This document shows, piece by piece, positions 22,268-33,128 of a stretch of 64,000 nt of DNA. Origin of the DNA: Silene latifolia. Taxonomy: Eukaryota > Streptophyta > Magnoliopsida > Caryophyllales > Caryophyllaceae. A model generated the notes under the pieces. The model was given only the letters and a program-made list of their open reading frames with translations, did not search any database and was not told the origin of the DNA. The stretch is taken from the NCBI RefSeq assembly GCF_048544455.1, contig NC_133534.1:121482269-121546268 (forward strand), read 5' to 3'. Positions within the stretch are counted from its first letter, which is position 1. Every line of letters begins with the position of its first letter. Made by a program: the position numbers and the translations under genes.

Positions 22268-25250
22268 ATGGCAACTCCAATTTCATCTAATACTCCTACA
22301 CCAATCACCGTTAATTCATGGCTCCAATCATTCAATGAAAAATGCTTCTCGTATATCGACGACCCGATTAGAGTACTACGCTTTAGCATTGGTGAAGATG
22401 GGAATCTTTGTCTTTTTACTACTTCTACACCTCCCACTCCATACTCATGCCTACCTCTCAGGTAAGAGGATCATATGAGGGGAATCTCACAGATTCCAAG
22501 ATATCCTTGTTTGATGAAACAAGGAGTAATATCAAATTAAGTGGGAGTTCTAGCAAGAATGTCCTTGCAAATGAACAAATTATTGGTATTAATAAAGGAA
22601 AAGCAAAGAAAGGTAAGAAACCCAAATCCGATTGTGAATTGGAAGTTGATAGTGAGACTACCACAAAAGCAAGATGGGTATCCAATCCTACCATGAATAT
22701 CATTATTTAAATGTCATGGGCCAATGGAAGCATATTTGCCCCAAGTATTTGAAAGATATCAAAGTTGGGCTTGTTACTCCAAGTGGGACTTGGAAATGTG
22801 GAAAAGCTAAACAAGAGTGATATGAATCTCCGACAATGAAATGGAGCTCAGGTAGCCGCCACTTCAAGAGAAATTTATATACTTGTTTTTGCTAATAGCT
22901 TTGAGTTATGATTTACATAATTGTTATTATGTTCCCACTTAGTCTAAAACATTATTTCCATGTGAGACATGAAAGGATCTATATTCAGTCATCAAAGACA
23001 ATTGTTGTATTTTATTAAAAATTGACATGGATGTGAGCCATGTCACTTATCTTGATGATACACAAGTTTTAGACGGTTCCAACTCATGTAAAGATATCTA
23101 CATAATACGCACCAAAAGACTCATAACTGGTAATCCAAATGATTTGTACATTTGATTTTTCAATTAGGTTACGTAAATGAGAAACGCATTAAACGCTAGT
23201 GTCGACTAGAATTATTGGATCATTTGATTTGCAATCATATGGAATATGCGAATCTTATCTCCTTTGCAAAATAATTTGTACTTCCTTTAGTGGTAAAGGA
23301 ACACGAGCAAGTGATTTGTTGAGACTAATACATGCCGATGTATGTGTTCTAAATATGCATCATCGCAAGGGGAATTTATGACTACTTCGTCACTTTTACC
23401 AATGATTCAAGTAGATAAGGGTATATTAACTTAATCAATTAAAAGGTGAAGCATTTGAGAGATTTGAGAAATTTCTATAATGACGAAAAGAACCAATTGA
23501 ACAAAGACGAAAGCATTACGATCCGATCGTAGTGGCAAAGATCTAAGTAATAGATTTGATTTATTATAGATGGTTTATGACCTTGTGTCACTACCCATAA
23601 GATCATTCTAATATGAGCCAGTCTGAGTTGTTGAACTCACTTTTGGGGAATTTAATTTAATCTGGAAGGTCAACCTGGAGATACCTAGAATAGAGAGTCT
23701 ATTAAACCATATGACATGGATCAGACTGTCAAATTACATGTATTAAGTTGCCATGTTTGGGATGGCCTTTTGAAGGCTAATACATTGTCTAGATAAACAC
23801 CTAATACTCCGTTAAATATATATGTTTGTAACTCACAAAGCTATCTCTCAAGAAGATAGATGTATTTCTGAGAGATAGAGTGGGAGAAGATTGTATCGTC
23901 ACAAACATCTCTTATAGTTGAAATGTTACTTTGTGAAAGTAATAGAATTATAGAGTTGGAGTGTATATGAACTATAGTCTATAAAGATAGATTGGAAGTA
24001 TAGTTAAGTGGGAGTTTATCGCACATGTCGTATTGTTTAAAAATATTACTTTGTGAAAGTGATAGTATCATGACCTTGTTACATACGATCCGAAGCATTA
24101 CAATCCGAAAATGTTACTCAAGAGTAGATTTACTTTAAGGCGAGGGTCTCCTCAAAAGTAAATAGAACTCCGGAGTACACAAATGCATATGATTTACATG
24201 AAGATGTTGATCAAGATAAGTTGTGTTAGGAATTGCCGCATTTTATTTTAATGAAGAATGGCAAATTGAATTCGCTTTTCTAAAATGGGAATTTAGAGAA
24301 GAAAGTGTTTGAAACACAAAAATCTTAGATGAAGATCTAAGAATCCTAACATCTTATGTGTAGCTTTCTTAAGTGAACCTAAGATGGTCTTAAGCAAGCA
24401 TTATAGGATTATACTTTTCGTTCATGTGATTATAGTGAATTGTTTCATTCACATGATTGAAGAATCATGATATACATGAAGTTAAGTGGGAGCTAGAATT
24501 GTTTTTCCATGTCTTATATGTTGATAACATATTAATTATTGAAAATAATGTACCAATGCTCTCTTCTGGCAAGAGTGATTGGGAGACTAGGAAAAGGTGC
24601 AATATGCTTTAGATTACCGAATCTATGTGAGAGTATATTGGCATAGAGTTGAGTCTTATGAGGATAAGATCTTTCGTATCTGTTTACCATCAACAAGGAT
24701 GAATGGCTTATTCATGATGATGAAAGTGGAATTACTATGATGGAATCATAGTCGTTCACTGAACCCATTAAGTTGTTGATTACATGAAATCGATTGCTAA
24801 TGTTTCCGCCATTAGAACGATTATGTATGCCAACAGACGCATGTCTTTGTGATGAAATATATGCCTAGGGCATTATAAGTCAATAACAAGATAATCCCGA
24901 TCATATGGTTTGTGAGAGCCTTAAAGAACATCCTTGAGATTCTTGAGAAGAATTAAGGATTCGTTCACATGTTTGGATGACAAACTAAGTTAGGTGTTGA
25001 AGTGTTGCACAAACTTAAGTTTCCAAACCAAAAGGGATTTGTTGAAATCCTAGGATGTCTTATTGACATAGGAGTAATAGACTAAGAAAGGTGTTTTAGT
25101 TTCGTGCATTGCAAATATCTACAAAAGGAATCTAAGTAAGTTGTGATAAAATAGTCAACGAAGGGATTAAGAGTGAATCTCTCTATAAATGACTTTGTCA
25201 CATGTTATGCGATAACAGTGGGAGCATCTTTCAAGTTAAAGAGCCCATGT
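22268..25250 (+). pseudogene. Copia-1 gag-pol remnant
   Basis: The order is recognisable but every part is broken. Gag starts at the ATG near 22268, with a zinc-knuckle relic around 22690-22770 (GQWKHICPKYLKDIK). A pre-integrase segment follows near 23165-23290 (VNEKRIKR, FDLQSYGICES), then integrase start near 23285-23540 (FSGKGTRASDLLRLIHADVC). Reverse transcriptase palm YVDN lies near 24516 in place of YVDD. RNase H-like debris (GL..EP.RTSLRFLRR) lies near 24900. Stops and frameshifts occur throughout, so no functional polyprotein can be made. The element must have moved using proteins from elsewhere. Confidence 0.75.
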
Positions 25251-25579
25251 CTAGTAAGATGTCTAGACATATACTTGGATAAAATTCGTATCATTAGAGA
25301 TGACATTAATTGAAAGGAAATAGCAATTAATAAAGTTGGAATATATGGATATCAGGTATATCCACTTGCCAAGCTTGTATTGCATTTTAATTAGTGTTAA
25401 TAATACACTAAAGATTATAGAATATGAAGTAGTAATAGTGTATTGACTATTCATATGTGATAATCACATTTATCATTTGAGTTTTATTAAACTCACCCGC
25501 TACTTTGTCGTATCCGAATGGGTTGTAGAGACAAATTGAACCCCATTAAAGTGAACTGGATTGACAGGGTATTGGCCCC

Positions 25580-25681
25580 TAGTTACTTATATGGGGTGAC
25601 GTCTCCAAGTGACTAGAGTGTGATGCGATTGATGGCAAGTTCAAGTGCCATAGAGTCATATGGGATGACTAGTCGATCACA
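25580..25681 (+). promoter_or_regulatory. 3' RNA structure, copy 1: hairpin and three-way junction
   Basis: Hairpin P0 TAGTTACTT (25580-25588) pairs with AAGTGACTA (25607-25615). Three bases later comes a junction with three helices: P1 TGTGATGCGA (25619-25628) with TCGATCACA (25673-25681), one bulge; P2 ATGGCA-AGTTCAAG-TGCCAT; P3 AGTCAT-ATGGG-ATGACT. It lies about 500 bases before the 3' LTR and recurs in copia-2 and copia-3. Confidence 0.75.
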
Positions 25682-26162
25682 TAGGCAGATGTATGGGACA
25701 CTCTGTCGGGCAGTGACCGCTTATAGAGTTCTGGTAATTCATAAAGCCTGGTCGTGGCAAGAGCTACTATAGTATTCTTATGAGTCAATTCTTTTGACTA
25801 GAGACTATTCGCCCAAGTTGGCACAACTTCTGATTAGCTTTGATTTATACTCTACGATTTCGTAAATGAGGTCAAACTGGGTATATTTTGGGTTATGATG
25901 GACTGTGGCTGAACGAAGGGAATAGGGCGATAGGAATTGTCCACCCCTTGTCAGGGTTGTTTGAAATCTCAAGGCCACTCGAGGAGTAGTAATCGGAAAT
26001 GCGTGGCCACGCTCGGAAGGTATCTATGATAGATAATTCCGGTCGACGAGTTAATCTCCGGATCGAGAAAACCACTCAAGATATGATCAAATGTAAGTAC
26101 GACCTGCAAGACACCTTGCATTGAGTGGGAGATTGTAATAGGACAAGAGAATTGGTGACGCA

Positions 26163-26187
26163 CACTTGTCGAGGACAAGTGGGAGAT
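26163..26187 (+). promoter_or_regulatory. Hairpin and polypurine tract before the copia-1 3' LTR
   Basis: CACTTGTC-GAG-GACAAGTG is a perfect 8-bp inverted repeat whose right arm runs into AAGTGGGAGA, the plus-strand primer tract directly before the 3' LTR. A second GTGGGAGATT lies 54-55 bases upstream. Confidence 0.75.
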
Positions 26188-27485
26188 TGATGGGAAATGT
26201 GTCCTCAACAATAGTGCGATCACATGATTTAAATATCATTATTAAATCTCATATAAAGAATACGTGAGGGATGATTCTTTATACAGTCGACTGACCGTCA
26301 TTAATCGGTAATGATTGGCTAACTAGAGTTTGACATTACTGTCGTGTGACGGTGGTGGTCAGTTGATCCCTTTAGGTCACACCTATAGGATGAGGCCTAA
26401 ATAGATATTTAATTAATTGTATGCGATACGAATTAATTAATTCCTTAATTATGGGAGTGCAATTTTGCGTCTTATTGTAATGTGATTAAATAAGATTAAA
26501 TTTAGTTATTAAGTGTTAATTTACTAAATTTGTTGAGGTATTAATATAAGTTTTGAGGTAGAGGTAATTAGTTATTTAAAAGTTACAAGAAGTTGTAATT
26601 TTAACTAACTAGTAATTTTGGGACCCATTATATGTTGATATAATTGTAGTATACTACTCAAAAAGTGGAGTGTATATTATATTATTAATTGTAATATTTA
26701 AGTGTTAAATAATTACATTAATAATTAAATATGTAAGATTGTTAAACATAAGACTTATAAGCATTTGTGGGACAAATGACAAAAGGCAAAAATGGTCCAT
26801 AAAAGGACCAATATTTCGGCCACAATAAGATGAGCAAAGATGCTCTTTTGTCTTATGTTGATGTTGTTTATTGTGTGACTATGGCATATCACACTAGGCT
26901 TTACATACTACATCTTACAAGCCTACATCCTACACTCTACCTATAACTAAACAATAGACTAAAAACAAAAGCACAAGATTCCCTACATGGGAAGAGGGCC
27001 ACCGGTTTTGGCCTTAATAAGAGAGCATTTTTGCTCATTTTTCTTGTTGGTGCTTGTGTTGTTTTTCTCTCTAAGTTTTCCTCACATGCAATTGCACAAA
27101 ACTCTCTATAAATACTAATACGCTCATCTAATATTACTAGAGGTAGTAATGCAAAAATATTAGTATTATTAAGGAAATATTTCTACTATATATCTAGTTA
27201 ATATTAGTAGGAATTTTTGGGATTAATCTTGGGTGCAATTTATTGGAGTGGCTTCTATACTTGGAGTCTTAGGAGGATCATCCATCATTATAAGCTCAAG
27301 AACAAGTGTAGGAAGGTGACCTTACTTGTGCCCTTAATTTCGAACCAACCAACAATGTAAGGAACATTGTTTTTCTTATAAATCTTTCATTTTGTTATGC
27401 ATGCACTAGATCTAAAGAACAAATAATTAACAAGTTAATTAGTTCACTATTAGAGGAGTCTAATAATAGGTATATGATCCTAACA
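26188..27485 (+). repeat. 3' LTR of copia-1
   Basis: It runs from TGATGGGAAATG to GATCCTAACA, 1298 bp. It equals the 5' LTR apart from roughly eight single-base differences, one of them at base 3 (TGA against TGT). Confidence 0.88.
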
Positions 27486-28531
27486 CACCTGCGGTGAACC
27501 GTTTTATGGGGAGCAGATTTGACATGTACTAAAGATTAGCTGACTTGGGAGCATTGGGATGAGAGCTTGACTTGGACCATAGTTGAAATATTGATCACAT
27601 AGAATAATTACATCACTTTATTTATTTCCGCTGCGAGATGTATTGTAATTTATATTAAGTTTTACTTGGTTAAAGTTGTATTAAACATGTATTCACTAAA
27701 GTTTTAATTTAAAGTACTTTGGTTTGTTGTACTTTGTTATTCACTACCTCGGGAAACCGAGATGGTAACGCTCTCATTTACTTGGGATGTCTAGCTAAAG
27801 GCTCCTAAATAAATGGGGGTGTTACATTCTTTACCTAAGGTTAATGGGGTATTAGGGGAAACAAACATGGAGATTGATTTATGCTTAATCTAATATGTTT
27901 TCATAATTAATTTGCTTGCTTGTTGTGATTTCAACCTATGCACATGTTATGTTTGATGAAATGTGATCCTATGAATCCTTGCATTTTTTTTACCATCCCT
28001 TATCTTTTCAATGAGGCTTGTAAGACTTAAACCAATTCGAGCCTCATTAGACCATGCATAGAGTTGAATAGGAAGGATTAAGTCGACCTTTAGGTGTTGT
28101 ACAGTCTAGACGACTCGGCTTCGGGACCCAAACCATCTTAGGGATTGTAAGATATACACTAACTCGATCCCATCACAACAATAAGTGTTTGTATCTAATT
28201 GAGAACATGTTTGTATGATCAACTCCCTTGAATACCCTATGACCCCATGACACCCTAGTGTCTTTAATCAATTGTTTACAACTCCCTTTTTAATTGCGTT
28301 GCTTTGCTTTTATTACTTTACTTTTATTTTGTTGATTAGTTTAGATTACACATCATCTCAACCCAAATTGTGATACCCTAAGGCATAGCTATTTACAATT
28401 GAGAATCCTACATCAATACCCGTCCCTTGGCATCCGACCTTTACTTACCTCTTTAGTAAGAGTAGTTTGTGAAGTTATAAATTTTGTTTTGGTTGGTAGC
28501 TTTTTAAGACAAGTTTTAACCGGACCAAAAA

Positions 28532-28549
28532 TGGCGCCGTTGCCGGGGA
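28532..28549 (+). promoter_or_regulatory. Athila primer-binding site
   Basis: TGGCGCCGTTGCCGGGGA is the classic Athila primer-binding site, four bases after CCGGACCA at the LTR end. Confidence 0.88.
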
Positions 28550-28665
28550 CGGTGTTAAATTGATTTGATTTTCATTAATTGGTTTTAGTTGTGTCTTTCT
28601 TTACCTTGGGGAAGTCAAACTCCTCAAGGTTGTTCTAATTGTTTTCGAGTTGTTTGATATTTTGC

Positions 28666-30283
28666 ATGACTAGGAGATCACAAGGTAATCAATTACCTAT
28701 TGTATTTGAAATTGAAAGGACCATAACCAACAATAGAAGAGTTGCTAGAGGAACTTCAAGAGTTGTAGGTATTAGAGAAATTATGGACATACAACCAAAT
28801 AACATTGAGTTTACCAACCCTTTTGCAAGAGAAGGAGAGGATAACCCAATACAAAATCCACCACAAAATCAGCCCAGAATGCCTAAATTTTAATCACATT
28901 ACGTACCAACCGCGGAGAACCTACCAAATGGTACTACTACATTTAACCGGTAATTTCATTGCCAAATCCGCATTCATGCAATTAGTTGAGAGAAGTCAAT
29001 TTGGAGGGATGCCTAGTGAAGACCCTCATTCACATATGGAGACTTTTTGCGACTATTGTGATGCGATTTCTCAAACCGGAGTTACTCAAGACCAAATCCG
29101 ATGGGTATTATTTCCTTTTTCATTGATCGGTACTGCAAAGCAATGGTTGAAGAGCATAGACAAGGCTACTCTTGGTATTGATTCATGGAAGAAGTTAGCC
29201 CTTGCTTTCTACAAGAAATTATATCCTCCGGAGAAGACCAATATGTTGAGAGCCCAAATCACCGGGTCCAAGAAAAGGGATGAAGAATCATTGTATGAAG
29301 CATGGGAGAGATTTAAGGACATTTGTCATTCTTGTCCACACCATGGACTTATCGAGTGGTTCCTTGTGCAACAATTTTGGAACGGTATATATGAAGACTC
29401 CCGCAACTTTCTCAATATGGGATCCAATGGGATGTTTACTGAAGTTGATGATAATCAAACATGGGCCAAAACCGAAGAGATGGCGGTTCATAATTCCCAA
29501 TATAGTAGGCCTCAAAAGTCTACTAGAGGAGGAAAGCATGAGGTAGATTACATCACACAATTGGGTGCTCAACTAAGTGCTCATATTGACACCATCAATT
29601 TGAAGTTTGAGAAGGCCATGGTTAAGCTTGATGAAGCTTCCAAATCACCCAAACAACATGTTAATGCTATGGTGGCATCATCCTCAATTCCAAGTGGAGT
29701 ATGTGAGAGTTGTGGAACTTTGGGACATGACCAAAGTGAATGTAGGGGAACAAATGAACAAGTGAATGCTTTCCAAGCATACAAGAGTTGCACCCCTTAT
29801 TCCAACTATTACAATGAGAATACCAAATTCCATCCAAATCTTTCATACAAGAGCCAAAATGTTCAAAACCCTCAACCAACATACACCCCACCTCCAATGA
29901 GAAATCAAGCTCAAAGACCCGTTTAAAACCAAAGCCAAAGTTATCAAAATCAACCTTCTTACAATCAATCCATTGACCAAGGCTTTTATGTTCAAAAAGC
30001 GGTCTTCCAAATGCAAAAGAACCAATAAGAATTTTTTACTCAAATGCAAAAAGATAGCCAAGCCAAAGATATCACCATCAAAAGCATACTAGCCCACACC
30101 AAAATGCTAGAAACTCAAATGTCTCAATTATCATCTTCTAGCTCTCAAAGACAAAAGGGGCAATTATCACCCCATGGTAATCCACCAAGACATGAAACGG
30201 TGAGTGCCATCCATTTGAGAAGTGGTACAAGATATGAAGGACCGAAGAAGCCAATTGATGAAGATGTTGTGAATGCTAGTGAT
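28666..30283 (+). pseudogene. Athila gag (broken), first part of gag-protease
   Basis: It starts at the ATG of MTRRSQGN (28666), 117 bases after the primer-binding site. Near 28892 a stop and then an 8-bp loss relative to the copy at 54110-54457 shift the frame, after which the gag domain reads openly to 29924 (GTAKQWL, SWKKLALAFYKKLYPPEKTN). The CCHC knuckle CESCGTLGHDQSEC lies near 29698-29740. Stops follow at 29924 and near 30027 (a CAA-to-TAA change). The frame then runs to SAIHLRSGTRYEGP, which leads into the protease, and is cut at 30283 by copia-2. It continues at 38958. Confidence 0.88.
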
Positions 30284-31567
30284 TGTTGGAATATGTGTCC
30301 TCCGACAATAATGCGATCACAACTGTCGATCATAATTATCACGTGTTTAAATCTCATTTTAAGAATACATGTGGGATGTAATATTTTACAGTCAACTGGT
30401 CCACACATATCGGTAATGATTGGCTGACTAGAGTTTGACATTACTGTCGTGCGACGGTGGTGATCAGCTGATCCCCTTAGGTCATACCTATAGGGAAATA
30501 CTCTTAATTGATTATTTAATTAATCGTATGCCGGTACGAGTTAATTAAATTGCTTAAAATTGACGGATGATTTTGCGAGTAAAGTTAACGTGTCTTACTG
30601 TAATTCGATTAAATTAGATACGGTCTAAGTAATCGAATTGTTTTATCACTTGGATAAAATTATTGTTTACAAAACAATTAAAATTTAAATTTAAATTGAA
30701 TGAATAATTTATTATAAATACAAGACGTTGTGATTTATAATTGATAAACCGTTTTGGTAAAAGTAATTACGAATTACTAGTCGATTTTGTATATGACATA
30801 TTTTATGAGTATGTTGATTTTTAATATGTTAAAAATACATTACAATTTCCCATGTCAAGTAACATGTAACATTTGTCACAATTGACAAATGACAAAATAA
30901 AATGGACTACCCATTTTATTTAAGTGTGCCGAAAAAGGAGGGGGTATTAGGTTTATATTGTGTTTTTTTTTTTAAGTGAAAAACACAATGATCAAACCCT
31001 ACTTTTAGCCTTGCATGCCTATTTTTCTTGGGTAGAAAAACAAGCTCATGCATTGGCTCCTACTCCCTCCTCCAACCGGTTTTTCCAAGAGAAAAGACTT
31101 TGTTTTTCCTCCATCATTCATACACAACTTCAACTAATATTTTCTAGTGTAAGAAAATGAATTCTCTATCTTGTGAAGAAATTTTAGAGAAATAAAAACT
31201 CACAAATTCCTCTCTATTGGCCGAAAAATTACAAGAGTACAAAATATTATTTTTGTGTCAAATTTAAGTATGACTTATATTATTACTAGATCATAATAAT
31301 ATGAGTTATTAAGAGGTTTCCTTGGGTATATGCTTTTGGGAGATGTTCTAATTTGAACATTGTTCATCCATTATAAGAAAAGCCCAATAACTAACAAGAA
31401 GGAGATCTTGTTGGTGCCCTAATAACCGAATCACACAAGTAAGATTGGCGATTTCTTCTCTAATCTTGTTTTTAGTTTGCATGCATAAGATCTAGCATTT
31501 ATTTTATGACTAAATAAATTAATACATATATGAATATGTAAAGTAATGAGATTAATGAATCCTAACA
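30284..31567 (+). repeat. 5' LTR of copia-2
   Basis: It runs from TGTTGGAATATG to GAATCCTAACA, 1284 bp. The same family gave the solo LTR at 7801-9067. Confidence 0.88.
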
Positions 31568-31569
31568 AG

Positions 31570-31581
31570 CGGTATCAGAGC
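31570..31581 (+). promoter_or_regulatory. Primer-binding site of copia-2, altered first base
   Basis: CGGTATCAGAGC in place of TGGTATCAGAGC. The first base of the tRNA match is changed, probably after insertion. Confidence 0.75.
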
Positions 31582-32634
31582 CTTGGGTTGTTTGCATGCA
31601 AATTGGTTTATAGTTTTTCCGAGTTATAAGATTAACATACAAAACTAATTAATTTGGATTTATGAAGATAATCCTAAAAATAAATTTGTATGTTAAAAGT
31701 TTCTGGTCCTAAGTGATTTTTAGGACATTTTGGTTTATTTATGGATTTTATTGTTCATTTTATATAATATTGGCATTAAAATGTGATTTTTATGATAAAA
31801 ATGTCATTTTTGGACGAAAAATAGCTAAACTTCGAATTTTTCAATGGTTTTTGGATATGTTTTCACATATATTATCTACTAATGGTCTTTAAATGTTCAT
31901 GATAAAATGAGTTGTTTTTCTCGAAATATGGATTTTTCAATTTAAAATCGTAATTAAATGAGTAAATAGGTTAATATGAGTTATATTTCGAATATGGTCA
32001 TGGAAATTTAGTATGTTGTCACATGCAATTTTACAAGATGTGTATAAAATATTTGGCTATAATGAAGTCTTTATGCATGATTTATGAATTTTTGATGAAA
32101 AATCACATAAATAGTGACTATAATTAGTAATAATGCTAAAACATACTTCATGACTAAAGGAAAAACGTCACATGTTGCATTTATCATATATTTCAGATCT
32201 AAAAGTGAAAAGTTGATGAAAATAATTTTTCTCATATTTTTATGGTCATAATTGTTAAAATCGATAAACCGCAACATTGTTTTTCTCGATAAATTTTCAA
32301 AATTTTTAACCTAAGTTTTGAACATTATGAGTGTCATGGTATTTTTACAGAATGTTCATGAGTTTAAATTTCAAATTTCGAAATTATTTGAAATTTTATA
32401 ATTTAATTTGAAGTTTATAGCATAATTTTGCATTTTGAGTCCATTTATGAACAATATTAAGAAATCAAGTTTAATTATTGTTAAAATGTTAGTGGAGACT
32501 AATTTTTGAGTCCTAAGATGGTTAGGGTAATTAACTTGTACATAAATATGAATTTATGTAATTATTGTGATTTTAATAAGTTAAATCACGCAAATCCATG
32601 AAAACCGATAAATATACGATATTGGCTCTTTAAA

Positions 32635-33128
32635 GGTGATTTAGCATAAAATCTAGCATGTTCATACATATTATAATGCTGCATTTTATTTATGATTGTC
32701 ATATTTTAATTTTATGTAATTTTTGAATTATGTAATTTTACGTAGTATGGCCTTAGTTTTAATTGGTATTACCCGAACTTTATGGGAATATCGATTCGTT
32801 TGTAATTATTGTGATCTCGCATCACCGTTTTGTAATTTAATAGATTTATTTTTATTTTTAATTCCAAATGTATAATAGGAAATTATGTAATTCATTTTGT
32901 AATTTAATTATTCCGGAGTTCCTTGAAGACGGTGCCATTTGAAAAGGCGATCCATCAAAGAAAGTGTTGCCTTGAAATGCGTGCCAAGACCAAAGCTCAA
33001 GGGACCAAAGGATTTGGTTTCCGAATTTGTAATAGTTTATTAGATTTACTATTTTAGGAAGGCCATACTAGGATTTTATTTTTATGCTTTGCATTTTATT
33101 TATATGTTTCATGCATCGCTAAATCGCC
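32635..33128 (+). promoter_or_regulatory. Conserved structured leader RNA, copy 2
   Basis: P1 GGTGATTTAGC (32635-32645) with GCTAAATCGCC (33118-33128); P2 TAGTATGGCCTT (32743-32754) with AAGGCCATACTA (33059-33070); P3 ATTGGTATTACCC (32762-32774) with GGGAATATCGAT (32784-32795); P4 GTGAT-CTCGC-ATCAC (32811-32825); P5 GGGACCAA-AGGAT-TTGGTTTC (33001-33021). In P1 a G-C pair of copy 1 is an A-T pair here. In P3 three adjacent pairs change but still pair. Confidence 0.75.

Larger units (their letters stand above)
25251..26187 (+). other. Conserved 3' untranslated region of copia-1
   Basis: After the pol debris the sequence becomes better conserved between the three copia copies than the coding part. 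It contains the hairpin/junction at 25580-25681, the paired blocks GGCCAC/GTGGCC near 25972-26010, a first GTGGGAGATT at 26125, and the pre-LTR hairpin with purine tract at 26163-26187. Confidence 0.65.
17618..27485 (+). mobile_element. Ty1/copia element, copia-1, young but coding-dead
   Basis: It is bounded by perfect CACCT duplications (17613-17617, 27486-27490). The two LTRs are each 1298 bp (after removing the nested solo LTR) and differ by only about eight substitutions by eye. Internally it has a TGGTATCAGAGC primer-binding site, a 2.1-kb untranslated leader, degenerate gag-pol, a conserved 3' region and a purine tract. Lineage within Ty1/copia is unresolved. Confidence 0.88.
10949..27826 (+). 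mobile_element. Non-autonomous Tekay-type LTR element (LARD-like) with nested insertions
   Basis: It has TGTAATACCCCG...GGGTGTTACA ends and perfect TTCTT duplications (10944-10948, 27827-27831). It has two LTRs of 2685 and about 2658 bp (insertion removed), a TGGTATCAGAGC primer-binding site, and an interior of only 1662 bp without gag or pol. This is the layout of a large retrotransposon derivative that depends on another element's proteins. The ends and the motif before the 3' LTR resemble Tekay/Del chromoviruses. Its 3' LTR holds copia-1. Confidence 0.85.
15296..27826 (+). repeat. 3' LTR of the Tekay-type element (split by copia-1)
   Basis: It runs 15296-17612 and resumes at 27486, ending GTGTTACA at 27826. 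Removing copia-1 and one CACCT copy leaves about 2658 bp. It is clearly the partner of the 5' LTR, with scattered substitutions and small indels. It has its own (TAA)n run near 15488-15590 and a TATA box at 15789. Confidence 0.85.
9925..28527 (+). repeat. Athila 5' LTR (split by a 16.9-kb insertion)
   Basis: It begins TGATGTGACTCATATTTGAGC at 9925 and ends CCGGACCA near 28527, four bases before the primer-binding site. With the insertion and one TTCTT copy removed it is about 1720 bp, the same as the Athila LTR at 54596-56315. It contains a run of GATCCGAGCG-type motifs at 10255-10460 and a TATA box at 10550. Confidence 0.85.

Noticed and set aside
22211..22710. Overlapping short frames as separate small genes
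   Set aside because: They are frame-shifted parts of the copia-1 gag remnant, with a zinc-knuckle relic directly after.
28805..29926. 373-codon plus-strand frame as an intact host gene
   Set aside because: It is Athila gag: CCHC knuckle, position after the primer-binding site, and a parallel copy at 53090-54457; its beginning is in a shifted frame.
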